The translations under genes were made by a program, and so were the position numbers. The notes under the pieces were generated by a model. The model was not told where the DNA came from. It ran no database searches and saw only the letters and a program-made list of their open reading frames with translations. 9,457 nucleotides of DNA from HdN1 sp052035295 (GTDB lineage Bacteria; Pseudomonadota; Gammaproteobacteria; Pseudomonadales; Ketobacteraceae), in assembly GCA_052035295.1 (NCBI GenBank), contig JBPOHS010000181.1, positions 1-9,457 of the forward strand, in the 5' to 3' direction. Positions 1 through 5,759 of the stretch are shown one piece after another (within the stretch, counting starts at the first letter, position 1; each line of letters begins with the position of its first letter).

Positions 1-279
1 GTGCGCAAACTGGAGGATATGCCCAATGCCGAAGCGGAAGTTCGCCCCTCCGCTCCGGTCGAACGTAAAGTAACGGCAGAATCATCAGAGGACAAATCCG
101 CGGCGGAAGGTGAGGATACCGAAAAGAAAATGGGTGAGAGCGAAAAGCCCACAGCACGTGAAGCCCTCGAGAAAATTCTGTTGGCAGGCCAGTCGTTGAC
201 AGCACAAGCCGGTGCCGCTGGTTATATGCGCCCCGATGCTCCTGCTGGCGATAGTGGCTTGCTCAACGTTGTTATCTGA
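1..279 (+). CDS. C-terminal part of an unrecognised charged protein (5' partial)
   Basis: The reading frame is open from the first base to a TGA at 277-279, giving at least 92 residues. The first codon is GTG, but nothing upstream is visible, so this is more likely the tail of a longer protein than a complete gene. The first 50 or so residues are very rich in Glu, Lys, Ala and Ser and look disordered. They are followed by a short possible helix (around residues 53-70, AREALEKILLAGQSLTAQ) and a Gly/Ala/Pro-rich end. I see no catalytic motif, signal peptide or membrane segment, and I do not recognise the family. It converges on the small membrane-protein gene, with only 16 bases between the two stop codons and no room for a separate terminator. 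Confidence 0.5.
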   Translation: MRKLEDMPNAEAEVRPSAPVERKVTAESSEDKSAAEGEDTEKKMGESEKPTAREALEKILLAGQSLTAQAGAAGYMRPDAPAGDSGLLNVVI

Positions 280-295
280 TGGATGGGAATGCCTG

Positions 296-541
296 CTAAA
301 CGCGCTTGATAAGCCGCAGAACGAAGAGCAGGATGATGGCGCCCAGTGTCGCCACCAGCAGGCTTCCTAACAAACCACCTTCTGGGGACATGCCGGTAGA
401 GCGAAAGATAAACCCGCCAATCAAAGCACCAATCACACCGACGACAATATCGCCTACCACGCCAAAATCGGTTCCCTTTACCAGTCTTCCTGCCAGCCAA
501 CCGGCGGCAAGGCCGATCAGTATGAACAAAATGAAATCCAT
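296..541 (-). CDS. GlsB/YeaQ/YmgE family stress-response membrane protein
   Basis: This encodes an 81-residue, almost wholly hydrophobic protein with three likely membrane segments (about residues 2-20, 28-48 and 56-78). The Gly-rich pattern is typical of the family: GLAAGWLAGRLVKG early, then GDIVVGVIGALIGGFIF, and a final hydrophobic helix ending in basic residues. The length matches the usual 80-85 residues. Family members are inner-membrane proteins, often annotated as transglycosylase-associated, and are induced by general stress; their biochemical role is not established. The ATG at 541-539 is preceded by AGGGAG (549-554 on the minus strand, seven bases away), which supports this start. 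The gene is transcribed away from the acyltransferase gene and is probably monocistronic. Confidence 0.9.
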   Translation of the reverse strand: MDFILFILIGLAAGWLAGRLVKGTDFGVVGDIVVGVIGALIGGFIFRSTGMSPEGGLLGSLLVATLGAIILLFVLRLIKRV

Positions 542-923
542 GTGCGCTCTCCCTGCGTGTTGATTAAGCCATCAATTCTTTAGACCTCGCGATTTGGTGC
601 GGTTCCCTGTGGGACTGACAAAGTGGTGAGCTTCTTGATGTTGCTGTTCGCGCCACGATCCATTGATCCGGAAAAAAGAGAATGTTCTGCAGGTATAATA
701 ATTTATGGAAAAAGTATATCGCGGCCAGTAGACTGCTGGAACAGCCATGAATGGCGAAAGCATTGTTGGTTGTTTTATGGTTGTAAAGGCGGCAGCGCTT
801 TTGGCAAAAAAAGCTATTTTTTAAAGGGTTTTTGATAGAAAGGATAATTGTTGAAAGCCTGTTGTCGAGAAGCACTATCTATCAAGAAACGACAGGGAAA
901 ATGATCATGAAAGGGAGATCAAA
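542..923. other. Non-coding divergent region upstream of glsB-like and acyltransferase genes
   Basis: This 382-base gap separates two divergently transcribed genes. Short open frames exist in it, but none has a convincing start site or protein-like composition. On the plus strand there is a perfect TATAAT at 694-699, but no good -35 hexamer lies 16-18 bases upstream of it. A stretch rich in A and T runs from about 800 to 850. The acyltransferase ribosome-binding site AAGGGAG lies at 911-917. I found no convincing -24/-12 element or strong hairpin here. Confidence 0.4.
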
Positions 924-1865
924 ATGGTCACTGAAGCTGCAGCGGAAATGGAGTTTTCGGAAGTTGCCGGCGTTACTGCAAGATCGAGACCTGGCGTGCG
1001 ATCATTGCAGGATGAGCAGAAAATTGACAATCTTCTCAAGAAAATCGTTGATAAAAAGGTTGGAAAATCACCTCTTCATGTTCCGGATGAGGAATCAATA
1101 GAAGCACAGTTAAAGGTCTGGGAATTCCTGCTGGATTATTACTTTCGAACGGAAACCAATGGCTGGAACAATATTCCGGCACATCCCTCAATGATGGTGG
1201 GCGTTCATTCCGGTAGCTGGTTGACCATGGACGCCTGGGTGTTGTGTGGCGAGTGGGCGAGACATTTCAAATCCAGTCGCTATTTGCATGCGACGGCTCA
1301 TGACATGCTGATGATTTTGCCTGGTTTGGGCGAGTATTTCCGCAAGATGGGCGTTATTTCCGCCAAGCGCGAAGTCGTTACCGAGGCCTTTGTTTGTGGT
1401 CGTGATGTTGCCATCTGGCCGGGCGGGGAAGTCGATGCCATGCGTTCCTGGAGCAAACGGTATCAGGTCGTGCTGGGCGGGCGGAAAGGGTTTGTTCGTC
1501 AGGCGATCCGCTCTGGGGTTCCCATTGTTCCGGTAGCGACCGTCGGCGGTCATGATACGGTATTCGTGTTGTCGGAGTGCCGCCCGCTGGCGAAAATGCT
1601 GGGTCTGAAAAAATGGATGCGCAGTGATGTGTTGCCGTTGGTTCTGGGCTTTCCATTTGGGGTAACGTTTGAAGTCATGCCGATGCATATTCCGTTGCCA
1701 TCAAAAATATGCACCGAGTTTCTCGAACCGATTGAAGTCGACAGCGATCCGGAACGCGAAAACGACGCGGTGTATGTGGAAAAGATTTATCGCGAAGTTG
1801 AGGCGGCAATTCAGGCGGGTGTGGATAAACTTGCCAAAAAGCGGAAATTTCCGGTGATTGGGTGA
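924..1865 (+). CDS. Lysophospholipid acyltransferase family protein (MGAT-like subgroup)
   Basis: This encodes 313 residues that resemble the PlsC-like acyltransferase superfamily, in which a His-Asp pair transfers an acyl chain from acyl-CoA or acyl-ACP to a glycerol or lysolipid hydroxyl. The likely catalytic motif is HSGSWLTMD (His95 to Asp103). That spacing is longer than the classical HX4D and resembles the monoacylglycerol acyltransferase-like subgroup. The second signature, IWPGGEVDAMRSW (residues 164-176), takes the place of the FPEGTR motif, and GVPIVPVATVGGH (198-210) matches the last conserved block. There is no signal peptide and no clear membrane helix, so it is probably a peripheral inner-membrane enzyme. 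Residues 1-60 are a charged leader outside the domain. The start is supported by AAGGGAG six bases upstream. The acyl acceptor cannot be read from the sequence. The gene appears to stand alone. Confidence 0.8.
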   Translation: MVTEAAAEMEFSEVAGVTARSRPGVRSLQDEQKIDNLLKKIVDKKVGKSPLHVPDEESIEAQLKVWEFLLDYYFRTETNGWNNIPAHPSMMVGVHSGSWLTMDAWVLCGEWARHFKSSRYLHATAHDMLMILPGLGEYFRKMGVISAKREVVTEAFVCGRDVAIWPGGEVDAMRSWSKRYQVVLGGRKGFVRQAIRSGVPIVPVATVGGHDTVFVLSECRPLAKMLGLKKWMRSDVLPLVLGFPFGVTFEVMPMHIPLPSKICTEFLEPIEVDSDPERENDAVYVEKIYREVEAAIQAGVDKLAKKRKFPVIG

Positions 1866-1876
1866 AGTGTGGTATC

Positions 1877-1900
1877 GCAGGTTGCAGAAATGTAGCCTGC
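1877..1900 (+). terminator. Ten-pair hairpin with GAAA tetraloop after the acyltransferase gene
   Basis: GCAGGTTGCA (1877-1886) pairs with TGTAGCCTGC (1891-1900) through ten pairs, two of them G-U, closing a GAAA loop of the very stable GNRA type. It begins 12 bases after the acyltransferase stop codon. No run of T follows, so it is not a textbook intrinsic terminator. It may stabilise the 3' end of the message or terminate together with the next hairpin. Confidence 0.45.
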
Positions 1901-1905
1901 AATAG

Positions 1906-1937
1906 GTTGCCCCGGGGAGTCGTCATGCCGGGGCAAC
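1906..1937. terminator. Ten-base-pair GC-rich inverted repeat between convergent genes
   Basis: GTTGCCCCGG (1906-1915) and CCGGGGCAAC (1928-1937) are perfect inverted repeats separated by 12 bases. They lie between the 3' ends of the acyltransferase gene and the DUF4142 gene, where a bidirectional transcription stop is expected. There is no T tract on either side, so the mechanism is uncertain, but the pairing is strong in both directions. Confidence 0.5.
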
Positions 1938-1968
1938 TGTGATCCTTGGCTAAGCCTGCTGGAATAAA

Positions 1969-2487
1969 TCAGTCGTCATATTTTCTCGCCAGATCCCGGG
2001 CCATCTTCAAATGCTGCTCCAGTATCGGCACCCTGGTTTTGGCAAACATGTTGAGATCCTTGTCCTGGACATTTGCGGCAGCGTTTCGAAACAGTTCTAC
2101 CGCCTCTTCGTGTGCAGACACCTGGTTGTTGATATAGCCTTCATCAAAGGATTCGCCTTCACGCGTTTCCAGGGCCTTTTCCTTGACCCGATCCATCATG
2201 CTGGCTTCGTCAGCCAGGGGCAGGGCTTTCTTTTTCGCCAGCTTTTTAAGTTCCTCGTTGATGTTGGTGTGATCACTGATGATTTTTTTTGCGAAATTTT
2301 TGACTTCCACCGATTGTGCTTTTTCGAGGGCGAGATTGGCAGTCTGTATTTCCGCCATACCCGCCGCTGATGCGTTATCAATAAATTCTTGAGCGCTCAT
2401 TTCATCTGCCGCCATGCTCGGACTGGAAATGGCGAGAACAATGACTGCCACGGCAGCGTTTGCCGACAGGAATCGAAAGATGGTCAT
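1969..2487 (-). CDS. Exported DUF4142 (ferritin-like fold) protein
   Basis: This encodes 172 residues with a cleavable signal peptide: a hydrophobic core at about residues 9-22, then SSPSMA followed by ADE, so cleavage probably falls after residue 26. The mature part carries the DUF4142 pattern in order: FIDNASAAGMAEIQTANLAL (35-54), FAKKIISDHTNINEEL (65-80), FDEGYINNQVSAHEEAVELF (114-133), then MFAKTRVPILEQHLKMA (147-163). The paired acidic residues and histidines (DH, HEE, EQH) are those expected of a ferritin-like four-helix bundle, but metal binding is unproven for the family. The protein should be periplasmic. The ATG is preceded by AAGGGA five bases away. It lies 33 bases downstream of the membrane-protein gene on the same strand and is probably cotranscribed with it. 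Confidence 0.88.
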   Translation of the reverse strand: MTIFRFLSANAAVAVIVLAISSPSMAADEMSAQEFIDNASAAGMAEIQTANLALEKAQSVEVKNFAKKIISDHTNINEELKKLAKKKALPLADEASMMDRVKEKALETREGESFDEGYINNQVSAHEEAVELFRNAAANVQDKDLNMFAKTRVPILEQHLKMARDLARKYDD

Positions 2488-2520
2488 GTGAGTCCCTTCC
2501 CTGGGTGGATGGTAGTGTGA

Positions 2521-3396
2521 TCAAGTCGTTGCGTGCTGCGTTCCGCTGCTGGTCGTATGCCTGATACGCCGTATATTTTTCACGCCCGCCATGCCACCCG
2601 CCATGCTGCTCGCTGCGGAAAGCAACACAGCAAAAAACAATATCCATAGCGCGGAGCTGGCCACATCCACGGTGCGATTCATTTCCGCGCGTGTTTGCGG
2701 TGATGCGAGTTCGGGGCTTCCGGATGCAACCAGCAGGCGATCCACGATTTCCGTGGACTGGCTCGCATCGACCCCCATCGTAAAGGTCATGAAATCAATG
2801 GCTCCTTGTCGATCATGATTGGAAATCATGGTCTGTAGACGCTCAAGGTTGTCGTTCGTCAGAGCGTTTGCATTGATGTCTGGCATCAGTGAGGCGCGCA
2901 GACTATCCAGCAGCATGGTAGCTGTATTATCGGATTGCATGGAGACTGCTGGTTGCGAGGGTTGTATCAGGCTGTTGAAAGCGCCGCCAAACAGTTTGGC
3001 CGTTGCACTGGCCGAAAGCGCAACAAATAGCAGGGTGGTGGCACCCCATACGACAACGCCATGCATGACGCCATCCAGCTTGCGACGCAGGCCGGACATG
3101 CGCGCGGCAACGTATCCGCCGGCAAAGGCGGAAATCAGCATGGCCAGTCCATTCCACGCGGTGGTCCAGGTAGAAATGTTGTCGATGCCTGCCCCTTGCG
3201 TACTGATGTCCAGGGCGCTCAAACCTGTAGCAACCCCCATGAGGGTCAGCAGAATATAAGTGGCAAGACCTGCCACCAGTCCTGCAAAGATTGAACTCCA
3301 GTTCATGAGCGGAAAAATGCTGTTGGCCCGCATCAGTAGTGATGGCGTCGATGTCGTCCGCTGACCTACCAGATTGTCTGCTTCCGGATTGTACAT
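2521..3396 (-). CDS. Four-segment membrane protein of unknown function
   Basis: This encodes 291 residues. A short polar N-terminus is followed by three hydrophobic segments (about 33-58, 80-100 and 108-132). Then comes a loop of about 110 polar residues (135-244) with predicted helical stretches, and a last membrane segment (about 245-270) with a basic tail. The segment AFAGGYVAARMSGLRRKLDG (90-109) is a Gly-rich helix ending in positive charge; this pattern occurs in several uncharacterised bacterial membrane-protein families, and I cannot assign one firmly. No enzyme motif is visible. The start is supported by AGGAG at 3404-3408 on the minus strand, seven bases before the ATG. It is the first gene of a probable two-gene unit with the DUF4142 gene. 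A -24/-12-like promoter lies about 65-80 bases upstream of its start. Confidence 0.75.
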   Translation of the reverse strand: MYNPEADNLVGQRTTSTPSLLMRANSIFPLMNWSSIFAGLVAGLATYILLTLMGVATGLSALDISTQGAGIDNISTWTTAWNGLAMLISAFAGGYVAARMSGLRRKLDGVMHGVVVWGATTLLFVALSASATAKLFGGAFNSLIQPSQPAVSMQSDNTATMLLDSLRASLMPDINANALTNDNLERLQTMISNHDRQGAIDFMTFTMGVDASQSTEIVDRLLVASGSPELASPQTRAEMNRTVDVASSALWILFFAVLLSAASSMAGGMAGVKNIRRIRHTTSSGTQHATT

Positions 3397-3459
3397 GGGC
3401 TTGCTCCTGAAAAATCGTCGTTGGTACTTGTTGGCTTCGTGCCGTCACCGGCAGCAGCA

Positions 3460-3475
3460 AGCACTTATGGTGCCA
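3460..3475 (-). promoter_or_regulatory. Candidate sigma-54 promoter for the membrane protein-DUF4142 unit
   Basis: Read on the minus strand, the site is TGGCAC, CATAA, GTGC, T. The -24 box is perfect, and the GG and GC dinucleotides are separated by exactly ten bases, as sigma-54 requires. The only departure from TGGCAC-N5-TTGCW is G for T at the first position of the -12 box. The expected transcription start is near 3450, leaving about 54 bases of leader before the ATG at 3396. Confidence 0.5.
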
Positions 3476-3563
3476 ATCGTGAAGCAGCGCTATTTCGGGC
3501 AAATCGAAGCAAACTCCGCTTGATCCAACGCGAATTCCTGTATTTTTTACAAACGAATGCATG

Positions 3564-3587
3564 CCATCCGGTAATCCTTGCCGATGG
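3564..3587. promoter_or_regulatory. Possible activator site between two divergent promoters
   Basis: CCATC (3564-3568) and GATGG (3583-3587) form an inverted repeat with a 14-base spacer. It lies about 100 bases upstream of the expected plus-strand start and about 115-125 upstream of the minus-strand start, where an enhancer-binding activator would bind. The arms are short, so a chance match is quite possible. Confidence 0.2.
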
Positions 3588-3649
3588 TATTGTCTGGCGC
3601 AATGCAGAACGTGCTTGGCGCTATGTGCGTTACTGCCAAATATAACGCC

Positions 3650-3665
3650 TGGCATAAGGATTGCT
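3650..3665 (+). promoter_or_regulatory. Candidate sigma-54 promoter for the ferritin-like gene
   Basis: The site reads TGGCAT, AAGGA, TTGC, T, with GG (3651-3652) and GC (3663-3664) exactly ten bases apart. Against TGGCAC-N5-TTGCW there is one mismatch (T for C at the end of the -24 box). The expected transcription start is about 3676, some 30 bases before the ATG at 3706 and upstream of the AAGGAG ribosome-binding site (3694-3699). Confidence 0.6.
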
Positions 3666-3705
3666 CGGATTCGCAGGAAAAGTCGTATTCTGCAAGGAGA
3701 GTGTC

Positions 3706-4152
3706 ATGGTAGAAGCCGTCAGCAACAAGACCGTGAGCAAACAGCTCAATGAACTGATCGAAATGGATTTTGATGCAATTGCAGCCTATCAGGCCGCTGT
3801 CGAGCGCCTGGAGTCGGAAGGGTTAAAGACGCAGTTATTGCAGTTCATGCGCGACCACGAACAGCATGTGGCCAGGCTCAGTGCCGCAGTGAAAGAACTG
3901 GGTGGAATGCCTGTGAAAAAAGGTGACATCAAACGCTTGCTAACCAAAGGCTCGGTGTTTATCGCGGATCTTTTTGGAGACAAGGCAATTTTGATGGCGA
4001 TGCGGGTTAACGAAGAACACACCAACAAGGCGTACGAGGCGGCAGTGAAAGAGCGGTTTCCGGAAGATATTCATCGTATCGTCCTGGGCGGTCTGAGCGA
4101 CGAACGTCACCACCGTGACTGGATTGTGGCGAAAATCAAGGCGATGGAATAA
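3706..4152 (+). CDS. PA2169-type ferritin-like four-helix-bundle protein (DUF2383)
   Basis: This encodes 148 residues with no signal peptide, so it is cytoplasmic. The pattern matches the PA2169/DUF2383 family in both sequence and length (about 150). The first helix carries ELIEMDFDAIAAYQAAVERL (16-35) and the second FMRDHEQHVARL (47-58). A linker with GGMPVKKGD follows, then NEEHTNKAYEAAV (102-114) and SDERHHRDWI (131-140). The acidic and histidine residues on the helices (DHEQH, EEH, DERHH) resemble metal-bundle ligands; a stress or redox role is inferred only from the family and the setting. I chose the ATG at 3706 over a TTG at 3661 in the same frame because AAGGAG lies six bases upstream of it, and because the TTG is part of the putative -12 element. 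The gene is divergent from the DUF4142 unit. Confidence 0.88.
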   Translation: MVEAVSNKTVSKQLNELIEMDFDAIAAYQAAVERLESEGLKTQLLQFMRDHEQHVARLSAAVKELGGMPVKKGDIKRLLTKGSVFIADLFGDKAILMAMRVNEEHTNKAYEAAVKERFPEDIHRIVLGGLSDERHHRDWIVAKIKAME

Positions 4153-4194
4153 TCACTTTTCTGGTTGGTTTTTCAGCGTTATCCATTTGTCTCA

Positions 4195-4214
4195 CGGGCG
4201 CTGCAGTGCGCCCG
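4195..4214. terminator. GC-rich hairpin between convergent ferritin-like and pldA genes
   Basis: CGGGCGC (4195-4201) and GCGCCCG (4208-4214) form a perfect seven-pair stem with a six-base loop. It lies 42 bases after the ferritin-like stop codon and 11 bases beyond the pldA stop codon on the other strand. It could serve both genes. Neither side has a clear T tract. Confidence 0.5.
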
Positions 4215-4225
4215 CATTTGCATGA

Positions 4226-5449
4226 TTACAGCCAATCGGTCAACAGCACACCCACGCCGATGCGGCGATTCTTGTGGTCGTAGTCGATCAGACTTTCCCC
4301 ATAACCTTCAAAGTATTGCAGATATCCTTTCATGCGCCCGTGCACTGGAAAACTGATTGCCAGCTCGTGTGCGCCATGCCCTTCGTTCCAGTTGCGGCGT
4401 TGCATGAGCGAAAGCTCGAGCTCGCCCCGTTTGTATGCACCATTCATTTCGTAGTAGCCGAGGTAGTCGTCGATATCCGGGTTGTCATCGCCTTTGGATG
4501 GGCGAGGCGTCTCCGGATTGCCGTCGTCGGGTTCCTTTTTATCTTCCGGAAGTCGATACCACGGCTGCACGCTGAGTGTCCAGTTGTCAGCCATAAAGCC
4601 CAGCGTCATGTAGCCGCGGTTCCAACTGCGACTGAGCACCTGAGTGCGACCGTTGGATTCATGCTCCATTCCCACGCGTCCAAACCAGGCGCCTGAAGTT
4701 GTCGAAATCGGTAATGGCATTTGGTAAAAAACTTCCGGCCGATAGTTGGTTTCGCGAAAGGGGGCCGATACTTCGTCGTTATAAACTTGCCAAAACGATT
4801 TGAGTGTAAATGCGAAATAGAGCGCGTCGTTGTTGACCAGCAAATCCTGGGAGGCGAGGGGAGACTTGATGCTTAACTGGAACTTTGCTTCGGAATGCTG
4901 CACCAGATTTTCATCGCCGGAGAGTCGATAAGGTTCCTGATTGGGGAACTCGTTGTGCGTCCATGGCAAGATGTAGTTCTGGCGGTGCGGGGTCAATACG
5001 TAGGCGTTGGTTTCGGCGCTCTTGGAGGCGAGCATGCGTTCGGGGATGTGATGTCCTTCGACCAGTTGCAAGCATTCGGCCTTGATGTCTGCTGACGTGC
5101 GCTGATCATTGGCGCTCATGGCGCGTATCTGGAGGCAGTCTTCCATCCTGTCGATCGGCGTGGTGCCATTTTCGTTCGCTTGGGCATTGCACTGGTGACG
5201 AATTTCGCCCATTGATGTCCGTGGATCCGCCTGTTTTAGTGTTTCAGACAAGCATTCCCTGATGCCCGCAGACAACGCCGGCGAGCAAGCGAGGGTGAGT
5301 GCGGTTAGTACCGGAAACCGTAAGGTCTTGGCGTGGGGGCGGCTCGTGAAACGATGTAAGGCTGTAAGAACTGTTGTCAGGTCTGCGCCAAGCGTGTTGG
5401 TCTTTCGCGCGACTGCCAAACCAGAATTGCTCAAGTCTCCGGAAGCCAT
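4226..5449 (-). CDS. pldA: Outer-membrane phospholipase A (OMPLA) with extended N-terminus
   Basis: This encodes 407 residues from the ATG at 5449. The C-terminal 260 or so residues are clearly OMPLA, the outer-membrane beta-barrel that hydrolyses acyl chains of phospholipids misplaced in the outer leaflet. The block HESNGRTQVLSRSWNR gives catalytic His263, Ser265 and Asn277 with the spacing of E. coli His142/Ser144/Asn156; the Arg and Ser equivalent to the calcium ligands (Arg268, Ser273) are kept. APFRETNYRPEVFYQMPL (229-246) and the terminal GYGESLIDYDHKNRRIGVGV are also typical. The enzyme is about 120 residues longer than the E. coli precursor (289). Two Cys-x20-Cys units (66-87 and 105-126) precede the barrel, and an acidic, Pro-rich insertion sits at about 303-327. 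The signal-like hydrophobic core (about 45-61) lies unusually far from the start, and neither this ATG nor a GTG at 5458 has a good ribosome-binding site, so the start is uncertain. Confidence 0.93.
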   Translation of the reverse strand: MASGDLSNSGLAVARKTNTLGADLTTVLTALHRFTSRPHAKTLRFPVLTALTLACSPALSAGIRECLSETLKQADPRTSMGEIRHQCNAQANENGTTPIDRMEDCLQIRAMSANDQRTSADIKAECLQLVEGHHIPERMLASKSAETNAYVLTPHRQNYILPWTHNEFPNQEPYRLSGDENLVQHSEAKFQLSIKSPLASQDLLVNNDALYFAFTLKSFWQVYNDEVSAPFRETNYRPEVFYQMPLPISTTSGAWFGRVGMEHESNGRTQVLSRSWNRGYMTLGFMADNWTLSVQPWYRLPEDKKEPDDGNPETPRPSKGDDNPDIDDYLGYYEMNGAYKRGELELSLMQRRNWNEGHGAHELAISFPVHGRMKGYLQYFEGYGESLIDYDHKNRRIGVGVLLTDWL

Positions 5450-5564
5450 TGCTATCACTCAGATAAGTAAGGGGCGTGTGGGGGTGGGCTTGCCGCTGGG
5501 CGCAGCAAAGTTCGCATGATCATCTTATGTATTCGTCTACTATATGCATTTTACGGTATATATG

Positions 5565-5579
5565 AAATATAATATATTT
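5565..5579 (+). promoter_or_regulatory. Candidate ars promoter/operator palindrome
   Basis: AAATAT (5565-5570) and ATATTT (5574-5579) form a perfect palindrome around AAT. A perfect -10 hexamer TATAAT (5568-5573) lies inside it, but the matching -35 is weak. ArsR-family repressors bind AT-rich dyads overlapping their own promoter, so this is a plausible autoregulated site. It lies about 180 bases upstream of the arsR start, which implies a long leader. It could equally serve the divergent pldA. Confidence 0.35.
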
Positions 5580-5597
5580 GTAACCTCAGGGGGTTAC
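5580..5597. repeat. Inverted repeat in the arsR upstream region
   Basis: GTAACC (5580-5585) and GGTTAC (5592-5597) are perfect six-base inverted repeats around a six-base centre, directly abutting the AT-rich palindrome. If transcription starts just upstream, this would be the first hairpin of the leader RNA. Alternatively it is a second DNA-binding dyad. Confidence 0.35.
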
Positions 5598-5759
5598 ATT
5601 GTGCCTTGGCAGGCAGCGTTCAACATAGGGCGATGAGGTGTCTGGTCAGCACTTTGACACCCTGGTGACCTTTTATGTCAAGTTGAGCATTGGCGCGGCA
5701 GTTACCTCCATATTGGCGAAAATATAGTTCGGCAGCAGAATATATAAAGGACGCAATTG

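Noticed and set aside
752..766. A sigma-54-like TGGCG...GT element upstream of the acyltransferase gene
   Set aside because: The -12 dinucleotide is GT instead of GC and the -24 box is imperfect, so it falls below what I accept as a candidate.
623..835. A 70-codon open frame upstream of the acyltransferase gene
   Set aside because: It has no clear ribosome-binding site and an odd composition rich in Cys, Trp and Lys, with no hydrophobic or domain pattern; most likely chance.
3421..3645. A 74-codon open frame in the divergent region upstream of the ferritin-like gene
   Set aside because: It has no ribosome-binding site and no recognisable composition, and it ends just before the -24/-12 element; it looks like a chance open frame in regulatory DNA.
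3615..3646. Sigma-70 promoter TTGGCG ... TATAAC upstream of the ferritin-like gene
   Set aside because: The spacer is 20 bases, too long for a good sigma-70 promoter; the nearby -24/-12 element fits better, although a weak second promoter cannot be excluded.
5516..5523. Perfect ATGATCAT palindrome upstream of arsR, also found at 901-908
   Set aside because: An eight-base palindrome occurring twice in 9.4 kb with no shared flanks or gene context is compatible with chance.
5591..5604. GG-N10-GC spacing upstream of arsR suggesting a sigma-54 promoter
   Set aside because: Only the two dinucleotides match; the rest of the -24 and -12 boxes does not, and the G-run makes chance spacing likely.
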